From assembly GCF_024347395.1 (NCBI RefSeq), contig NZ_AP025475.1, forward strand, positions 20,137 to 84,136: 64,000 nucleotides of DNA, given 5' to 3'. The first letter of the stretch is position 1. Each line of letters begins with the position of its first letter. Source of the stretch: Vibrio cortegadensis. Lineage in GTDB: Bacteria; Pseudomonadota; Gammaproteobacteria; Enterobacterales; Vibrionaceae. Positions 36,638 to 45,098 of this stretch are shown here, piece by piece. Below the pieces are notes generated by a model. It did no database searches. It saw nothing but the letters and a program-made list of their open reading frames with translations, and was not told where the DNA came from. The position numbers and the translations under genes were made by a program.

Positions 36638-36817
36638 ATGTTTGAAGCAATTCTGAATACACAAGGGCAGGCTTTAGAGCGATTGATGAGCAATCAGCCA
36701 ACCGCTAACCCAACAAAGATGGAGTTAGCAAAGCAGCGCCTTGAAGAGTCCATTTGTTTAGCTATTCAAGCATCAAAGGAAGTGACCGATGGCAATGTTC
36801 AAGCACAGACTGACTAA
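36638..36817 (+). CDS. 59-residue hypothetical protein
   Basis: ATG 36638 follows GAGGTAG. Mostly helical (FEAILNTQGQALERLM, MELAKQRLEESICLAIQAS). It overlaps the next gene by 29 bases. Unassigned. Confidence 0.5.
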   Translation: MFEAILNTQGQALERLMSNQPTANPTKMELAKQRLEESICLAIQASKEVTDGNVQAQTD

Positions 36818-37061
36818 GCAGCAGATAGAAGAAGACTACACACATTACGCCTTTCTATTTGGTGTGGTGCCTATCTACTTCAATGAACAGACCAACGCTG
36901 TCTGCGTTCGCAATGGGTGGCCTGAGTGGTTGCTGGACTTCTTTGAAGGATTGTTTGCGGTTTACTGCATTGCAGCCACATCCATCAATCCAGAGCTGGA
37001 TCCTATGTTCCCAATCAAACTAACCAAAGAGATAAAAGGTAGTGGCCATGAAACTAATTGA
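36789..37061 (+). CDS. 90-residue hypothetical protein
   Basis: The start follows AAGGAAG. The region NEQTNAVCVRNGWPEWLLDFFEGLFAVYCIAATSI has a possible membrane-associated helix. Located between the lysis genes and terminase, where phages often keep accessory lysis or packaging genes. Unassigned. Confidence 0.6.
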   Translation: MAMFKHRLTKQQIEEDYTHYAFLFGVVPIYFNEQTNAVCVRNGWPEWLLDFFEGLFAVYCIAATSINPELDPMFPIKLTKEIKGSGHETN

Positions 37062-37254
37062 TAACTGGAAAGAGTCAGGAAAGCTGTGGAGTATCCAATG
37101 GGCACTGGCCGTCGTGGCTATGAACCTGCTGGCTTCTCTGCTCCCATTGATTGAGGTGCATGTAAGTATGCCAGTGTATGCAGGGCTGAACGCTACTGCA
37201 GCTGCGTTGACGATCATCTTTCGTGTTCTTTCTCAGACACCTAAGCCTGTCTAA
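37048..37254 (+). CDS. Two-helix membrane protein, possible second holin or antiholin
   Basis: The protein has 68 residues from ATG 37048, with a GTG alternative at 37042. Two hydrophobic segments (WALAVVAMNLLASLLPLIEV and VYAGLNATAAALTIIFRVL) are joined by a short turn and preceded by KLIDNWKESGKLWSIQ. It resembles small holin-like proteins of tailed phages. The gene ends at the TGCGACC palindrome and the cos-like region. Confidence 0.6.
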   Translation: MKLIDNWKESGKLWSIQWALAVVAMNLLASLLPLIEVHVSMPVYAGLNATAAALTIIFRVLSQTPKPV

Positions 37255-37271
37255 TGCGACCGCGGTCGCAA
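37254..37271. promoter_or_regulatory. TTGCGACC palindrome, site B (candidate centromere site)
   Basis: ATGCGACC-GC-GGTCGCAA: one outer mismatch relative to site A, and the inner 16 bases are a perfect palindrome. Intergenic, about 30 bases before the cos-like sequence. Confidence 0.6.
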
Positions 37272-37301
37272 TGGGTCCTTCCGGCGTATCTGGAACCCCA
37301 C

Positions 37302-37370
37302 GGGGGCATGACCTCGCAGAAAACCTCTCACTTTTAAATTTTTTTCGTTTTTCAGGGTTTCCGGTTTCCG
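37302..37370 (+). other. cos-like packaging site
   Basis: GGGGGCATGACCTCGC at 37302-37317 resembles the lambda cohesive-end region, sharing GACCTCGC. An AT-rich stretch follows, then the tandem GTTTCCG-GTTTCCG (37357-37370), like terminase-binding R sites in cosB. It lies immediately upstream of the small terminase gene, as in lambda and N15. Nick positions cannot be read directly. Confidence 0.6.
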
Positions 37371-37371
37371 C

Positions 37372-37959
37372 ATGAAAGAGCAGCTTTTTAATCCGAATAT
37401 CAAGTTTGGCCAGAAGCAAATCGGTGACCTACTTGGCATTTCAGATCGCCAAGTCAGAAACCTGCAAAACCAAGGCGTACTGCCGAAAGCAAAGGGTCGA
37501 GACGGTATCGATCCTATGGAGTGCATTCACTCCTACATCAGTTATAAGTCAGTCGAAAAACCGACTGAAGAAGAACCGGAAACACCTACCGAAGAATCGG
37601 AAAAACAGCGCGAACAACAGCTCAAGAATGATGAGCGTGAAGAACGCATATTACTCAACCGAACAAAGCGCCTGGTACTCGAAAAACAATATGCTCCTAT
37701 CTCAATCATCACAGACACCATTTCAATGGTTGCGATTGCGTTGCGAACCCGAGTGGATTCGTGGCTACCGAAGTTGAAGATGGCATGGCCGGATATGCCG
37801 CCAGAGCAAATCGAGGTACTTAAGCGAGAATTGGCTATGGCATTGAATGAGCTTGCAGACGTTAAACCAGATCTCTCAGCATACGAAGATAGCGATATCG
37901 AGAGCGGTTTCGCGAGCCTTGAATCCATTGAAGGCGACGATACCGTTAACCGGAGTTGA
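37372..37959 (+). CDS. terS: Terminase small subunit (Nu1-like)
   Basis: The protein has 195 residues. The N-terminal winged-helix/HTH (about 14-45, KQIGDLLGISDRQVRNLQNQGVLPKA) should bind the adjacent cos site. An acidic linker and coiled coil (about 60-110) follow, then a helical C-terminus that would contact the large subunit. The large-subunit gene starts inside its 3' end in another frame (113-base overlap). Confidence 0.85.
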   Translation: MKEQLFNPNIKFGQKQIGDLLGISDRQVRNLQNQGVLPKAKGRDGIDPMECIHSYISYKSVEKPTEEEPETPTEESEKQREQQLKNDEREERILLNRTKRLVLEKQYAPISIITDTISMVAIALRTRVDSWLPKLKMAWPDMPPEQIEVLKRELAMALNELADVKPDLSAYEDSDIESGFASLESIEGDDTVNRS

Positions 37960-39820
37960 ATGGTCGGACAAATATTTCAGACTACCAGAGGGTAGCTCTC
38001 AAATAGCAGGTGCTTGGGTAACGCAACCACTGCAGGTGGCGTTACTTAACATGATGACAAACGACAGTATTCGTTTGTTGGCTGTAAAAAAGTCCGCACG
38101 TCTCGGTTACACAAAAATGGTTGTAGCCGCTTTGCTTTACTTAGCAGAGCACAAAAAACGCAGTGCTGTTATTTACCAGCCAGTCGACGATGAATCTGAT
38201 GCCTTTGTGGTTGATGAAGTTGATCCTGCTATTGCAGAGATGCCCGTTATTCAGCGAGTTTTCCCCGACTGGAACGTAAAGAGCGAGCACAACAAAGTTT
38301 CAAAGAAAGTCATGATTGGTTCAATCCTAGACTTTCGAGGCGCCACATCACCAGGTAACTTCCGACGACTAACCAAACAAGTCGTGGTCGGTGATGAGGT
38401 TAACGCCTGGCCACTTGAAGTTGGCAAAGGTGGGAAAGGCGAAGGTAACCCTATCAAGCTTGCATTAAAGCGTTTGAAAGGGGCCAGCTTTCCAAAAGCC
38501 ATATTTGGTACAACGCCAACGGTTGTTGGTCACTCGCATATCTCGAACATCCTTGAAGATTGTGATCTTACATTCCGTTTCTACTTGCCATGCCCTCATT
38601 GCGGTACTGAGCAGGTGCTGGAGTTTGGAGAACGCGACGGTGAGATAAAAGAGTACGGCCTACTGTGGGACGACACTCAAGAAACTATTGAAAAGAAAGC
38701 CAGAACGGCGCATTACAAGTGCAGCAACGTGAACGACTGTGGCGAGTCTTTCCATTACTCCGACCTGACCAAAATGGAGCAGGAAGGACGATGGATGGCA
38801 GAGGACTTCACATGGACAAAAGACGGGATCCATTTCTTCTCTGAGAATGGGTTCAGAACTCAACCACCACGGAACGTTGGCATTGAAATCAATGCTATTT
38901 ACTCACTCAACCTTGATGGTTGGGGTGAAATTGTCGATGAATGGCTTCGAGCCAGAGGCAAGCCTGAAAACGAACGGACATTTATTAACACGGTTCTTGG
39001 TCAGGATTATGAAGATAAGAACGGTGAGAAGTTAGATTTTGAAGTGCTTAAAGAGCGCCGAGAAGTTTACAACGCTCCGGTACCTGATGGGGCGGTTTAC
39101 TTAACTGGCGGTATTGATAGCCAGCGAAACCGATACGAATGCTACACGTGGGGTTGGGGGCCAAATGATGAAAAATGGCTGATCAACAAAACCATTTGCA
39201 TGGGTGATTACGACAAAGAAAGCACCTTGGAAATGGTCGATAAAGTTATCAATCAAACCTACAAAAAAGCCAACGGCGCTGAAATGACCGTGGCTCGTTG
39301 GTGTTGGGATACGGGTGGTATTGACCCTGATATCGTCAACAAACGCAGTAAAAAGCACGGTCTATTCCGTGTCATACCAATTAAAGGTGCCAGTACTTAC
39401 GGCAAGCAAATCGCCTCATTTCCACTCAAGCGCAATAAGAACGGCGTTTATCACACTGAAATCGGTACTGATACCGCGAAAGACTTGCTGTATTTGCAGA
39501 TGGAGAAGTCACCACAAGCTAAAGATCAACCAATGGATGGGGTTATGCACCTCCCGTTGAATGATGAAGTTTGTGATGAGGTGGTGTGCCAGCAACTCGC
39601 ATCAGAGCGACTGGTTGAAAAGTTGGTGAATGGCAAGCGAGTTCTGAGGTGGGATAACGAAGGTAGACGAAACGAGGCATTAGATTGCCTGGTTTATGCC
39701 CTCGCTGCTCTCAGAATATCAACTAGCCGGTTCGGTATTAATTTATCCGAACTCAGCGAACCTCAATCATCCAGTAAAGACGAAATAGATATTGAGGCAC
39801 TAGGTGCCGCATCGGGGTAA
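37847..39820 (+). CDS. terL: Terminase large subunit (lambda gpA family)
   Basis: The protein has 657 residues, close to lambda gpA (641). The ATPase motif KKSARLGYTK is at 81-90, with VVVGDEVNAW as the acidic partner. A CPHCG cysteine pair, the nuclease-region signature GGIDSQRNRYECYTWGWG, and WDTGGIDP...SKKHGLFRVIPIKGAS closely follow gpA. The start gives about the same length before VEWSDKYFRLP as gpA has before VEWADANYYLP, which supports the overlap with terS. It packages DNA and cuts cos ends. Confidence 0.96.
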   Translation: MSLQTLNQISQHTKIAISRAVSRALNPLKATIPLTGVEWSDKYFRLPEGSSQIAGAWVTQPLQVALLNMMTNDSIRLLAVKKSARLGYTKMVVAALLYLAEHKKRSAVIYQPVDDESDAFVVDEVDPAIAEMPVIQRVFPDWNVKSEHNKVSKKVMIGSILDFRGATSPGNFRRLTKQVVVGDEVNAWPLEVGKGGKGEGNPIKLALKRLKGASFPKAIFGTTPTVVGHSHISNILEDCDLTFRFYLPCPHCGTEQVLEFGERDGEIKEYGLLWDDTQETIEKKARTAHYKCSNVNDCGESFHYSDLTKMEQEGRWMAEDFTWTKDGIHFFSENGFRTQPPRNVGIEINAIYSLNLDGWGEIVDEWLRARGKPENERTFINTVLGQDYEDKNGEKLDFEVLKERREVYNAPVPDGAVYLTGGIDSQRNRYECYTWGWGPNDEKWLINKTICMGDYDKESTLEMVDKVINQTYKKANGAEMTVARWCWDTGGIDPDIVNKRSKKHGLFRVIPIKGASTYGKQIASFPLKRNKNGVYHTEIGTDTAKDLLYLQMEKSPQAKDQPMDGVMHLPLNDEVCDEVVCQQLASERLVEKLVNGKRVLRWDNEGRRNEALDCLVYALAALRISTSRFGINLSELSEPQSSSKDEIDIEALGAASG

Positions 39821-39823
39821 TAC

Positions 39824-40024
39824 ATGACAGATCAGCAACGGTTAGATCAAATGCGGTTGGCTTATCAAAATCTATTGATGGGTAAGTCAGCTCGCGTCAT
39901 TCAAAAAGATGGTCGTCGGGTTGAATACAGTCCGGCAGATAAGCAAAGCCTGCTTAGTGAAATTCAGCGGCTGGAAAGTATTGCAGGACAAAGCAGGCGT
40001 CGAGGCCCAGCGGGAGTGATTTAA
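39824..40024 (+). CDS. W: Head-tail joining protein W
   Basis: The protein has 66 residues. VIQKDGRRVEYSPADKQSLLSEIQRLE and the ending RRRGPAGVI match lambda gpW, which completes the filled head at the portal. It shares one base with the portal start. Confidence 0.92.
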   Translation: MTDQQRLDQMRLAYQNLLMGKSARVIQKDGRRVEYSPADKQSLLSEIQRLESIAGQSRRRGPAGVI

Positions 40025-41628
40025 TGAAAGACGTACAAATTCTGCATCCGTCTGGAATGCCAGCTCGGCAAATGGCAGGTTACGAAGGTGGAAATGCGGG
40101 GTTTGGCGGTCAATTGGCAGAGTGGACGCCACCGTTAATGACGGAAGATGCAGCCCTGTTGCCAAGCCTTGATTTAAGCAACGCTCGCTCAGACGATTTA
40201 GTTCGTAACCATGGTTATGCAGCAGGCGGTATGCGTCTGCACCTGGATAACATTGTTGGTCATATCTTCAAACTTAATTGGCAGCCAATGTGGCGTCGAT
40301 TGGGTTGGACTGAAGATGAGTTCATGGACTTAAAAACCGATGTAGAGGCGGCTTGGCTGGAATATGCCGAGGATGACCGTTGTTACATTGATGCAGAGCG
40401 AAAGCGGACTTTCACCATGTTAGTCCGAGCAGGTATTTGTCAGCATTTTAATTATGGCGACGTAATGGCTGCAGCGGAGTGGATACCAGACCGACACGCA
40501 GGTTATTCCACCTCTATTAAAATGATATCGCCAAAGCGAGTGCGAAACCCGGGCAATGTCACGCTGATGGATTCAGATATTCGTGGCGGGATTAAGCATG
40601 GCCGTCATGGTCAGGCTCAGGGGTATTACGTCGCTGATATTAATCCGATGATGCCACTTGGCATGATCGCGAACAATTACCGCTACGTTAGCAAAGAAAC
40701 GTGGTGGGGCCGAAGTAAGTTTATTCACGTATTTGATGCAAAAGACGATGGGCAATCTCGCGGTACCAACGCGTTGATGTCAGTTATGAGTCAGATGCAC
40801 ATGCTGGATAAATTGCAGCAAACCAAGCTGCAGAACGCCATCGTCAACGCCATGTTTGCAGCTACGATTGAATCAGAATTAGATTCGACCGAAGCTTTCA
40901 ACTTTATAACTGGCGGTGAAGAAACACAAAAGAACATGTGGAACTGGATGGGCGCGGTGAATAAATACCACCGTGGCGCAAACATTCGCATGAATGGCAC
41001 GAAAGTGTCTCACTTAATGCCAGGTGAAAGCTTAAACCTACAGCGACCATCGAATGCTGATAATGGTTATAGCCAGTTGGAGATGTCGATTCTTCAATAC
41101 ATCTCATCTGGTATTGGTGTTTCCGTTGAGCAATTAACTCACAACTTCCAAAACTCTAACTACTCCAGTGCTCGAGCAGCCTTGAATGAAAGTTGGCGTT
41201 ACTTTATGGGTGATCGCAAGTTCATTGCTTCGCGATTTGCTACTCGTATTTTTTCGCTATGGCTGGAAGAGGCTGTTGCAAAAGGTGTTGTCAGGCTTCC
41301 GAAAGGAACGAATTTCTGGCAGGCACGTTCTGCACTTTGCCGTTGTGATTGGATTGGCTCAGGCCGCCTGTCGATTGATGGTATTAAAGAAGTTAAAGAG
41401 TCCATTCTTCTTATCGAAAGCGGTCTTTCTACTTATCAGAAAGAGCTGGCCAAGATGGGCGAAGATTACATCGAGGTGTTTGAACAGCAAATGCGTGAGA
41501 TGAAGATTCGCGAAGAGAAAGGATTACCAAGACCAAGTTGGTTGCAGGCCGAGCAGTTTGCTCCTGAGCAACCGGACGAACCAGCCAACAATGGGAGCAA
41601 AAATGAACCAAATAATCAGCCAGTTTAA
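40024..41628 (+). CDS. B: Portal protein (lambda gpB family)
   Basis: The protein has 534 residues, practically the lambda gpB length. It has the conserved ARSDDLVRNHGYAAGG-like start, WMGAVNKYHRGANI, LMPGES and the NYSSARAALNESWR signature typical of phage_portal_2 proteins. It forms the dodecameric ring through which DNA enters. TAATG overlap with W; the 3' end overlaps the next start. Confidence 0.95.
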   Translation: MKDVQILHPSGMPARQMAGYEGGNAGFGGQLAEWTPPLMTEDAALLPSLDLSNARSDDLVRNHGYAAGGMRLHLDNIVGHIFKLNWQPMWRRLGWTEDEFMDLKTDVEAAWLEYAEDDRCYIDAERKRTFTMLVRAGICQHFNYGDVMAAAEWIPDRHAGYSTSIKMISPKRVRNPGNVTLMDSDIRGGIKHGRHGQAQGYYVADINPMMPLGMIANNYRYVSKETWWGRSKFIHVFDAKDDGQSRGTNALMSVMSQMHMLDKLQQTKLQNAIVNAMFAATIESELDSTEAFNFITGGEETQKNMWNWMGAVNKYHRGANIRMNGTKVSHLMPGESLNLQRPSNADNGYSQLEMSILQYISSGIGVSVEQLTHNFQNSNYSSARAALNESWRYFMGDRKFIASRFATRIFSLWLEEAVAKGVVRLPKGTNFWQARSALCRCDWIGSGRLSIDGIKEVKESILLIESGLSTYQKELAKMGEDYIEVFEQQMREMKIREEKGLPRPSWLQAEQFAPEQPDEPANNGSKNEPNNQPV

Positions 41629-42901
41629 CCAATGTCCGGTTTTGCTAGCGCCGAGTCAGCTTAGTTCCCTTGGTGGTTTTAAGCCTCAGTTAGATACCAG
41701 CAAGTTATCAATGCAGGAATTGGCATTGGCAACAGGGATTTCACACGACGCCAAAATGAAACCCTATCAAGTTGTTAATGGTATCGCGGTTATCCGTATT
41801 CAGGGTGCATTGATTCACAACCTCGGGTGGAGCAGCAGCAACTACACCGGATACGACGTTATCAAGCGAAAAGTGGCTTTCGCTATGCAAGATAAGGACG
41901 TAAAGGGTGTATTCCTGCTTTTTCATACCGGAGGCGGTAGCGTCTACGGTTGCCCTGATACGGGCGACTTGATTCACCAATGCAGCAAGGTTAAGCCAGT
42001 ATGGACCCTATCTGAAGATATGGCTTACTCAGCAGGGCAATGGCTACACGCTCAGGGCTCACGTCGTCTTGTTACTCAAAGCGGCGGTTTGGGCTCGGTA
42101 GGCGTTGTTGTGGCTCACGCTGATATGTCGAAGATGCTGGATGATTATGGGATCAATATGACCCTTCTTTTTGATGGCAAGCATAAGGTCGACGGAAACC
42201 CATACGAAGCGTTATCAAATACCGTAAAAGACAAAATTCTTGCTGACTGTAAAAAGACGCGTGGCAGCTTCGCTTCTGCCGTATCGCGAGGAACAGGCAT
42301 GAGCGTTGGTGATGTACTTAGTACCGAGGCGGAATGCTACACAGGGCAAGAGGCTGTTGATATTGGCTTCGCACAAGAAGTTGTCAGCAGTAATACCATC
42401 CTTAACGAGTTCATTGAGCACGTTAACAAACCGAAATCAGTAACCACATTAGGAAACGTCATGGATCCGAACAAAGACAAAAAGCAGGCCGACTCGCAGG
42501 CAACAGAGCAACAAGCGAGCACTACAGCGCCTGCAGAAACCGAACCTGCTCAGTCTGCGTCTGAGCAATCTCAACAAGCCGATGAACGTTCTCGCATTAA
42601 AGGCATTATGGGCTGTGCGGAAGCGGAAGGTCGTGGTGAGTTAGCTAACCATTTAGCTTTTGATACCAACATGAGTGTTGATGAAGCAAAAGGTATTCTT
42701 GCTGTAGCTCCTAAAGCAACCGTGGCGGCTTCATCTTCAGTGCAAAAACCTGCTTCTGATGCATTTGCTCAAGCAATGGGTACCGAAGAACATCCAAATC
42801 TGTCAGCAGACGGTGTTGAAGAAAATGCGGAAACAGGCTCTGTTGACGTACAAGCATCTGCAATCTTGGCTGACTTTAAAGCAGCAACGGGAGTGAAATA
42901 A
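41603..42901 (+). CDS. C: Head maturation protease with fused scaffold (gpC family, S49)
   Basis: The protein has 432 residues from ATG 41603, preceded by GGGAG. The S49/ClpP-like protease covers about 50-275, with catalytic Ser143 in AYSAGQW and Lys195 in GKHKVDGNP. From about 287 the protein turns low-complexity (Gln, Ala, Thr, Ser), then helical, as in the Nu3 scaffold part of lambda gpC. An internal start at 42461 would give the separate scaffold. Confidence 0.93.
   Translation: MNQIISQFNQCPVLLAPSQLSSLGGFKPQLDTSKLSMQELALATGISHDAKMKPYQVVNGIAVIRIQGALIHNLGWSSSNYTGYDVIKRKVAFAMQDKDVKGVFLLFHTGGGSVYGCPDTGDLIHQCSKVKPVWTLSEDMAYSAGQWLHAQGSRRLVTQSGGLGSVGVVVAHADMSKMLDDYGINMTLLFDGKHKVDGNPYEALSNTVKDKILADCKKTRGSFASAVSRGTGMSVGDVLSTEAECYTGQEAVDIGFAQEVVSSNTILNEFIEHVNKPKSVTTLGNVMDPNKDKKQADSQATEQQASTTAPAETEPAQSASEQSQQADERSRIKGIMGCAEAEGRGELANHLAFDTNMSVDEAKGILAVAPKATVAASSSVQKPASDAFAQAMGTEEHPNLSADGVEENAETGSVDVQASAILADFKAATGVK
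42461..42901 (+). CDS. Internal-start scaffold protein (Nu3-like), in frame with the protease gene
   Basis: ATG 42461 is in the same frame as the protease (codon 287) and is preceded by AGGAAA at 42451-42456 with ideal spacing. The 146-residue product is acidic and disordered, then helical. This is the same arrangement as lambda Nu3 inside C. Confidence 0.7.
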   Translation: MDPNKDKKQADSQATEQQASTTAPAETEPAQSASEQSQQADERSRIKGIMGCAEAEGRGELANHLAFDTNMSVDEAKGILAVAPKATVAASSSVQKPASDAFAQAMGTEEHPNLSADGVEENAETGSVDVQASAILADFKAATGVK

Positions 42902-43239
42902 TGACAACCGAAAATTTAGATTACAGCGAAGTAATTACAGGTGACACTGACATTGAGCATGTGACGGTAATTATCGCATCTGGTGAAGATGTGGCTCAGT
43001 ACACTCCACTGGTACATGATGAAACCAGCGGTCATTACAAAGCAGCTGTCGCGGCAACGAAAAAGGCTCAATTCCTTTCATCTTTTGCTGTTGATGCTAC
43101 GAGTGGCGCAAAAACTCACACAGCTATCAAAGCGATTAGCATCGACCCTGCTGTCGTGGCCTATCCGGCAGGCATGGGTGACGAGCTGAAATCAGGTTTG
43201 TTTGCGGGTACGCCGATTAGTACTCAGTCGCCAGCATAA
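42901..43239 (+). CDS. D: Head decoration protein (gpD-like)
   Basis: The protein has 112 residues with TAATG coupling to the scaffold. The small beta-rich fold, YTPLVHDETSGHYKAA and the C-terminal FAGTPIS correspond to lambda gpD, which trimerises on the expanded head. Confidence 0.85.
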   Translation: MTTENLDYSEVITGDTDIEHVTVIIASGEDVAQYTPLVHDETSGHYKAAVAATKKAQFLSSFAVDATSGAKTHTAIKAISIDPAVVAYPAGMGDELKSGLFAGTPISTQSPA

Positions 43240-43261
43240 CCAACTCTCTTTCATTTCTATA

Positions 43262-43285
43262 AAAGAGCCTTTATGGCTCTTTTTT
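43262..43285 (+). terminator. Terminator between D and E
   Basis: AAAGAGCC-TTTAT-GGCTCTTT followed by T residues. A partial stop here may set the D to E ratio or protect the 3' end of the upstream message. Confidence 0.75.
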
Positions 43286-43301
43286 CATTTCTGGAGTATC
43301 C

Positions 43302-44330
43302 ATGAAATTAACAGCTTTAACGACTGCAGTGCTTATTGCACTCAAGCAGCAAATGCCGCCTCAATATGTGCCTGCACTTCGCAAGCGTTTAGTTAAAGGC
43401 GAAATCACTTTTCCGACCAAAGCGATTGCATTCGACAAGATTAAGAAAGGTCGAAAGTTAGCCCCGCTTGTTTCACCAATGATTTCCGGTAAGCCACAAA
43501 AGCAAAAAGGTGGCGTGATGACTTCGGTCGAACCGGCTTATGTGAAACCAACGGATACCGTAACCTCTGATCGTCTTCTAAAGCGTCAGCCTGGTGAAGC
43601 GCTTATGGGTGAACTGTCGCCAGCGCAGCGCTTGAATGCTATTCGTGCTGACTTATTGAATGAGCAGTATGAAAGCATTGAGCGTCGTGAAGAGTGGATG
43701 TTGTGTGAAGTGCTCAAAACTGGCGGTGTGACGTTGGAAGGTGAAAGCTTTGAAGCCATCCATATCGACTATGGCCGAAGCCCTGAGAACAACGTTACTT
43801 TGTCCGGTGCTGACAAATGGAGCGCACTGGAGAAAGACAGTGAAAAACCTATGGAAGACATCGAAGATTGGGCGTCTCGTTGTAACTTGGTAGCGAATGA
43901 AGTCTATATGGGCCGTGCAGCCTGGCGTTTATTCCGTTCTTTCACATGTGTGAAAGATGCATTGGATACTCGCCGCGGTTCGCGTTCACAAGCTGAAACT
44001 GCAGCATTGAATAACGCCAACTTTAAGTGGGTTGGTTCAATTGGTGAGTTCGACTTCTTTGTTTACACGGGCGCGTATGAAGATGATGCAGGTGTCGATC
44101 AACTTTATGTGGATGACAACGGCGTGATGGTGACTTCTTCTGATGTTGAAATCTACTTTGCATATGGTGCGATTCAAGATGTTGAAGCCAATGCGATGGG
44201 CATTGTAGAAGCGACTCGTTACCCATCTAACTGGTTTACTAAAAACCCAAGCGCGGAATGGTTGCAGACTCAATCAGCACCGATTCCAGTAATGCTGGAT
44301 GCCGACGAAGCGTGTTACGCACGCATTTAA
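43302..44330 (+). CDS. E: Major capsid protein (gpE family)
   Basis: The protein has 342 residues, similar to lambda gpE (341). It has a strong GGAG ribosome site, the central ERREEWMLCEVLKTGGV, and the EIYFAYGAIQDVEAN...RYPSNWF region typical of phage capsid E family proteins. It forms the icosahedral shell. Confidence 0.95.
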   Translation: MKLTALTTAVLIALKQQMPPQYVPALRKRLVKGEITFPTKAIAFDKIKKGRKLAPLVSPMISGKPQKQKGGVMTSVEPAYVKPTDTVTSDRLLKRQPGEALMGELSPAQRLNAIRADLLNEQYESIERREEWMLCEVLKTGGVTLEGESFEAIHIDYGRSPENNVTLSGADKWSALEKDSEKPMEDIEDWASRCNLVANEVYMGRAAWRLFRSFTCVKDALDTRRGSRSQAETAALNNANFKWVGSIGEFDFFVYTGAYEDDAGVDQLYVDDNGVMVTSSDVEIYFAYGAIQDVEANAMGIVEATRYPSNWFTKNPSAEWLQTQSAPIPVMLDADEACYARI

Positions 44331-44342
44331 TTTTGACCTAAA

Positions 44343-44376
44343 GAAAGTGATTGCGACCATGGTCGCAATCACTTTC
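44343..44376. promoter_or_regulatory. TTGCGACC palindrome, site C, 34-bp perfect palindrome (candidate centromere site)
   Basis: The core TTGCGACC-AT-GGTCGCAA is extended by GAAAGTGA and TCACTTTC to a perfect 34-bp palindrome, intergenic between E and FI. There is no T run, so it is not an ordinary terminator. It is the strongest of the dispersed sites. Confidence 0.7.
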
Positions 44377-44386
44377 GGAGAGCAAC

Positions 44387-44815
44387 ATGGCCAATAAAAC
44401 AGAACTTAATGCTCAGCTTGATTTTTTAGAAGCTGCGCTTGATGAAGCAGGGGTGGAGTATGCCAAGGTCAACCGCGACCAGACCAATGCTGATCTTGAA
44501 AAAGAAATCGCTCGCTTGGAATCGCTACTGCCGGATGAAGGCGATGCTGATACCTCGTGTGAGTCATCTAATGAGAAGCCGCAAGAGCAAGACCAGCAAG
44601 CTTCGCAGCCAGAACCACAGCAAGCGGAAACGCAAGCAGCAGAACCTACGGGCAAAAACCGCACGGTCAAGCTTTTTAAAGGCGTGAATATTGAAATTAC
44701 TCTCGCTGGAAAAAAAATGGTGCTGCAGGGTGATAAATCCCATTCATTACCTGAAGAACGTGCTCGTTCTATTGTCGCTGAGAACTTAGGGGTGTTTGAG
44801 GATGTCGACGTTTGA
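44387..44815 (+). CDS. DNA packaging protein (gpFI position)
   Basis: The protein has 142 residues from ATG 44387, behind CGGAG. It has an N-terminal coiled coil, a Gln/Glu/Ser-rich linker (about 50-85) and a compact C-terminal domain. The order E-this-FII and the two-domain layout match lambda FI, which helps terminase dock on the prohead. Confidence 0.7.
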   Translation: MANKTELNAQLDFLEAALDEAGVEYAKVNRDQTNADLEKEIARLESLLPDEGDADTSCESSNEKPQEQDQQASQPEPQQAETQAAEPTGKNRTVKLFKGVNIEITLAGKKMVLQGDKSHSLPEERARSIVAENLGVFEDVDV

Positions 44816-45098
44816 TAATGAATTCGACCAAGCGATGGCTGAAGCAGACGATACGATTTGGTCTGCATTTGGCGTTATGGTGAAAGTAAATGGTGGTGAA
44901 GCAATTCAAGCTGTTTATGACGAGTCGTTAAATGAGTTCGATGCCATGGCAGGCTTGGTTCGCAAGTTATCATTCAAGACTAGCGACGGAGTTCGCCCTC
45001 GAAAGGGTGACAAGGTTGAATTTGTTAGCACAGGACGAACACTGACAGTCACAAGCGGCCCATACCCAGACGGCGGGAACATTCAGGTGATCTTATGA
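44802..45098 (+). CDS. Head-tail joining protein (gpFII-like)
   Basis: The protein has 98 residues from ATG 44802; a TTG two codons upstream is possible. FDNEFDQAMAEADDTIW mirrors the lambda FII N-terminus, and RPRKGDKVEF...GRTLTV matches its central strand. It is the head-side connector to the tail. ATGA overlap with the next gene. Confidence 0.85.
   Translation: MSTFDNEFDQAMAEADDTIWSAFGVMVKVNGGEAIQAVYDESLNEFDAMAGLVRKLSFKTSDGVRPRKGDKVEFVSTGRTLTVTSGPYPDGGNIQVIL

Noticed and set aside
44023..44273. Minus-strand open frames inside the capsid gene
   Set aside because: Shadows of the capsid coding sequence, rich in His/Arg as expected for antisense frames.
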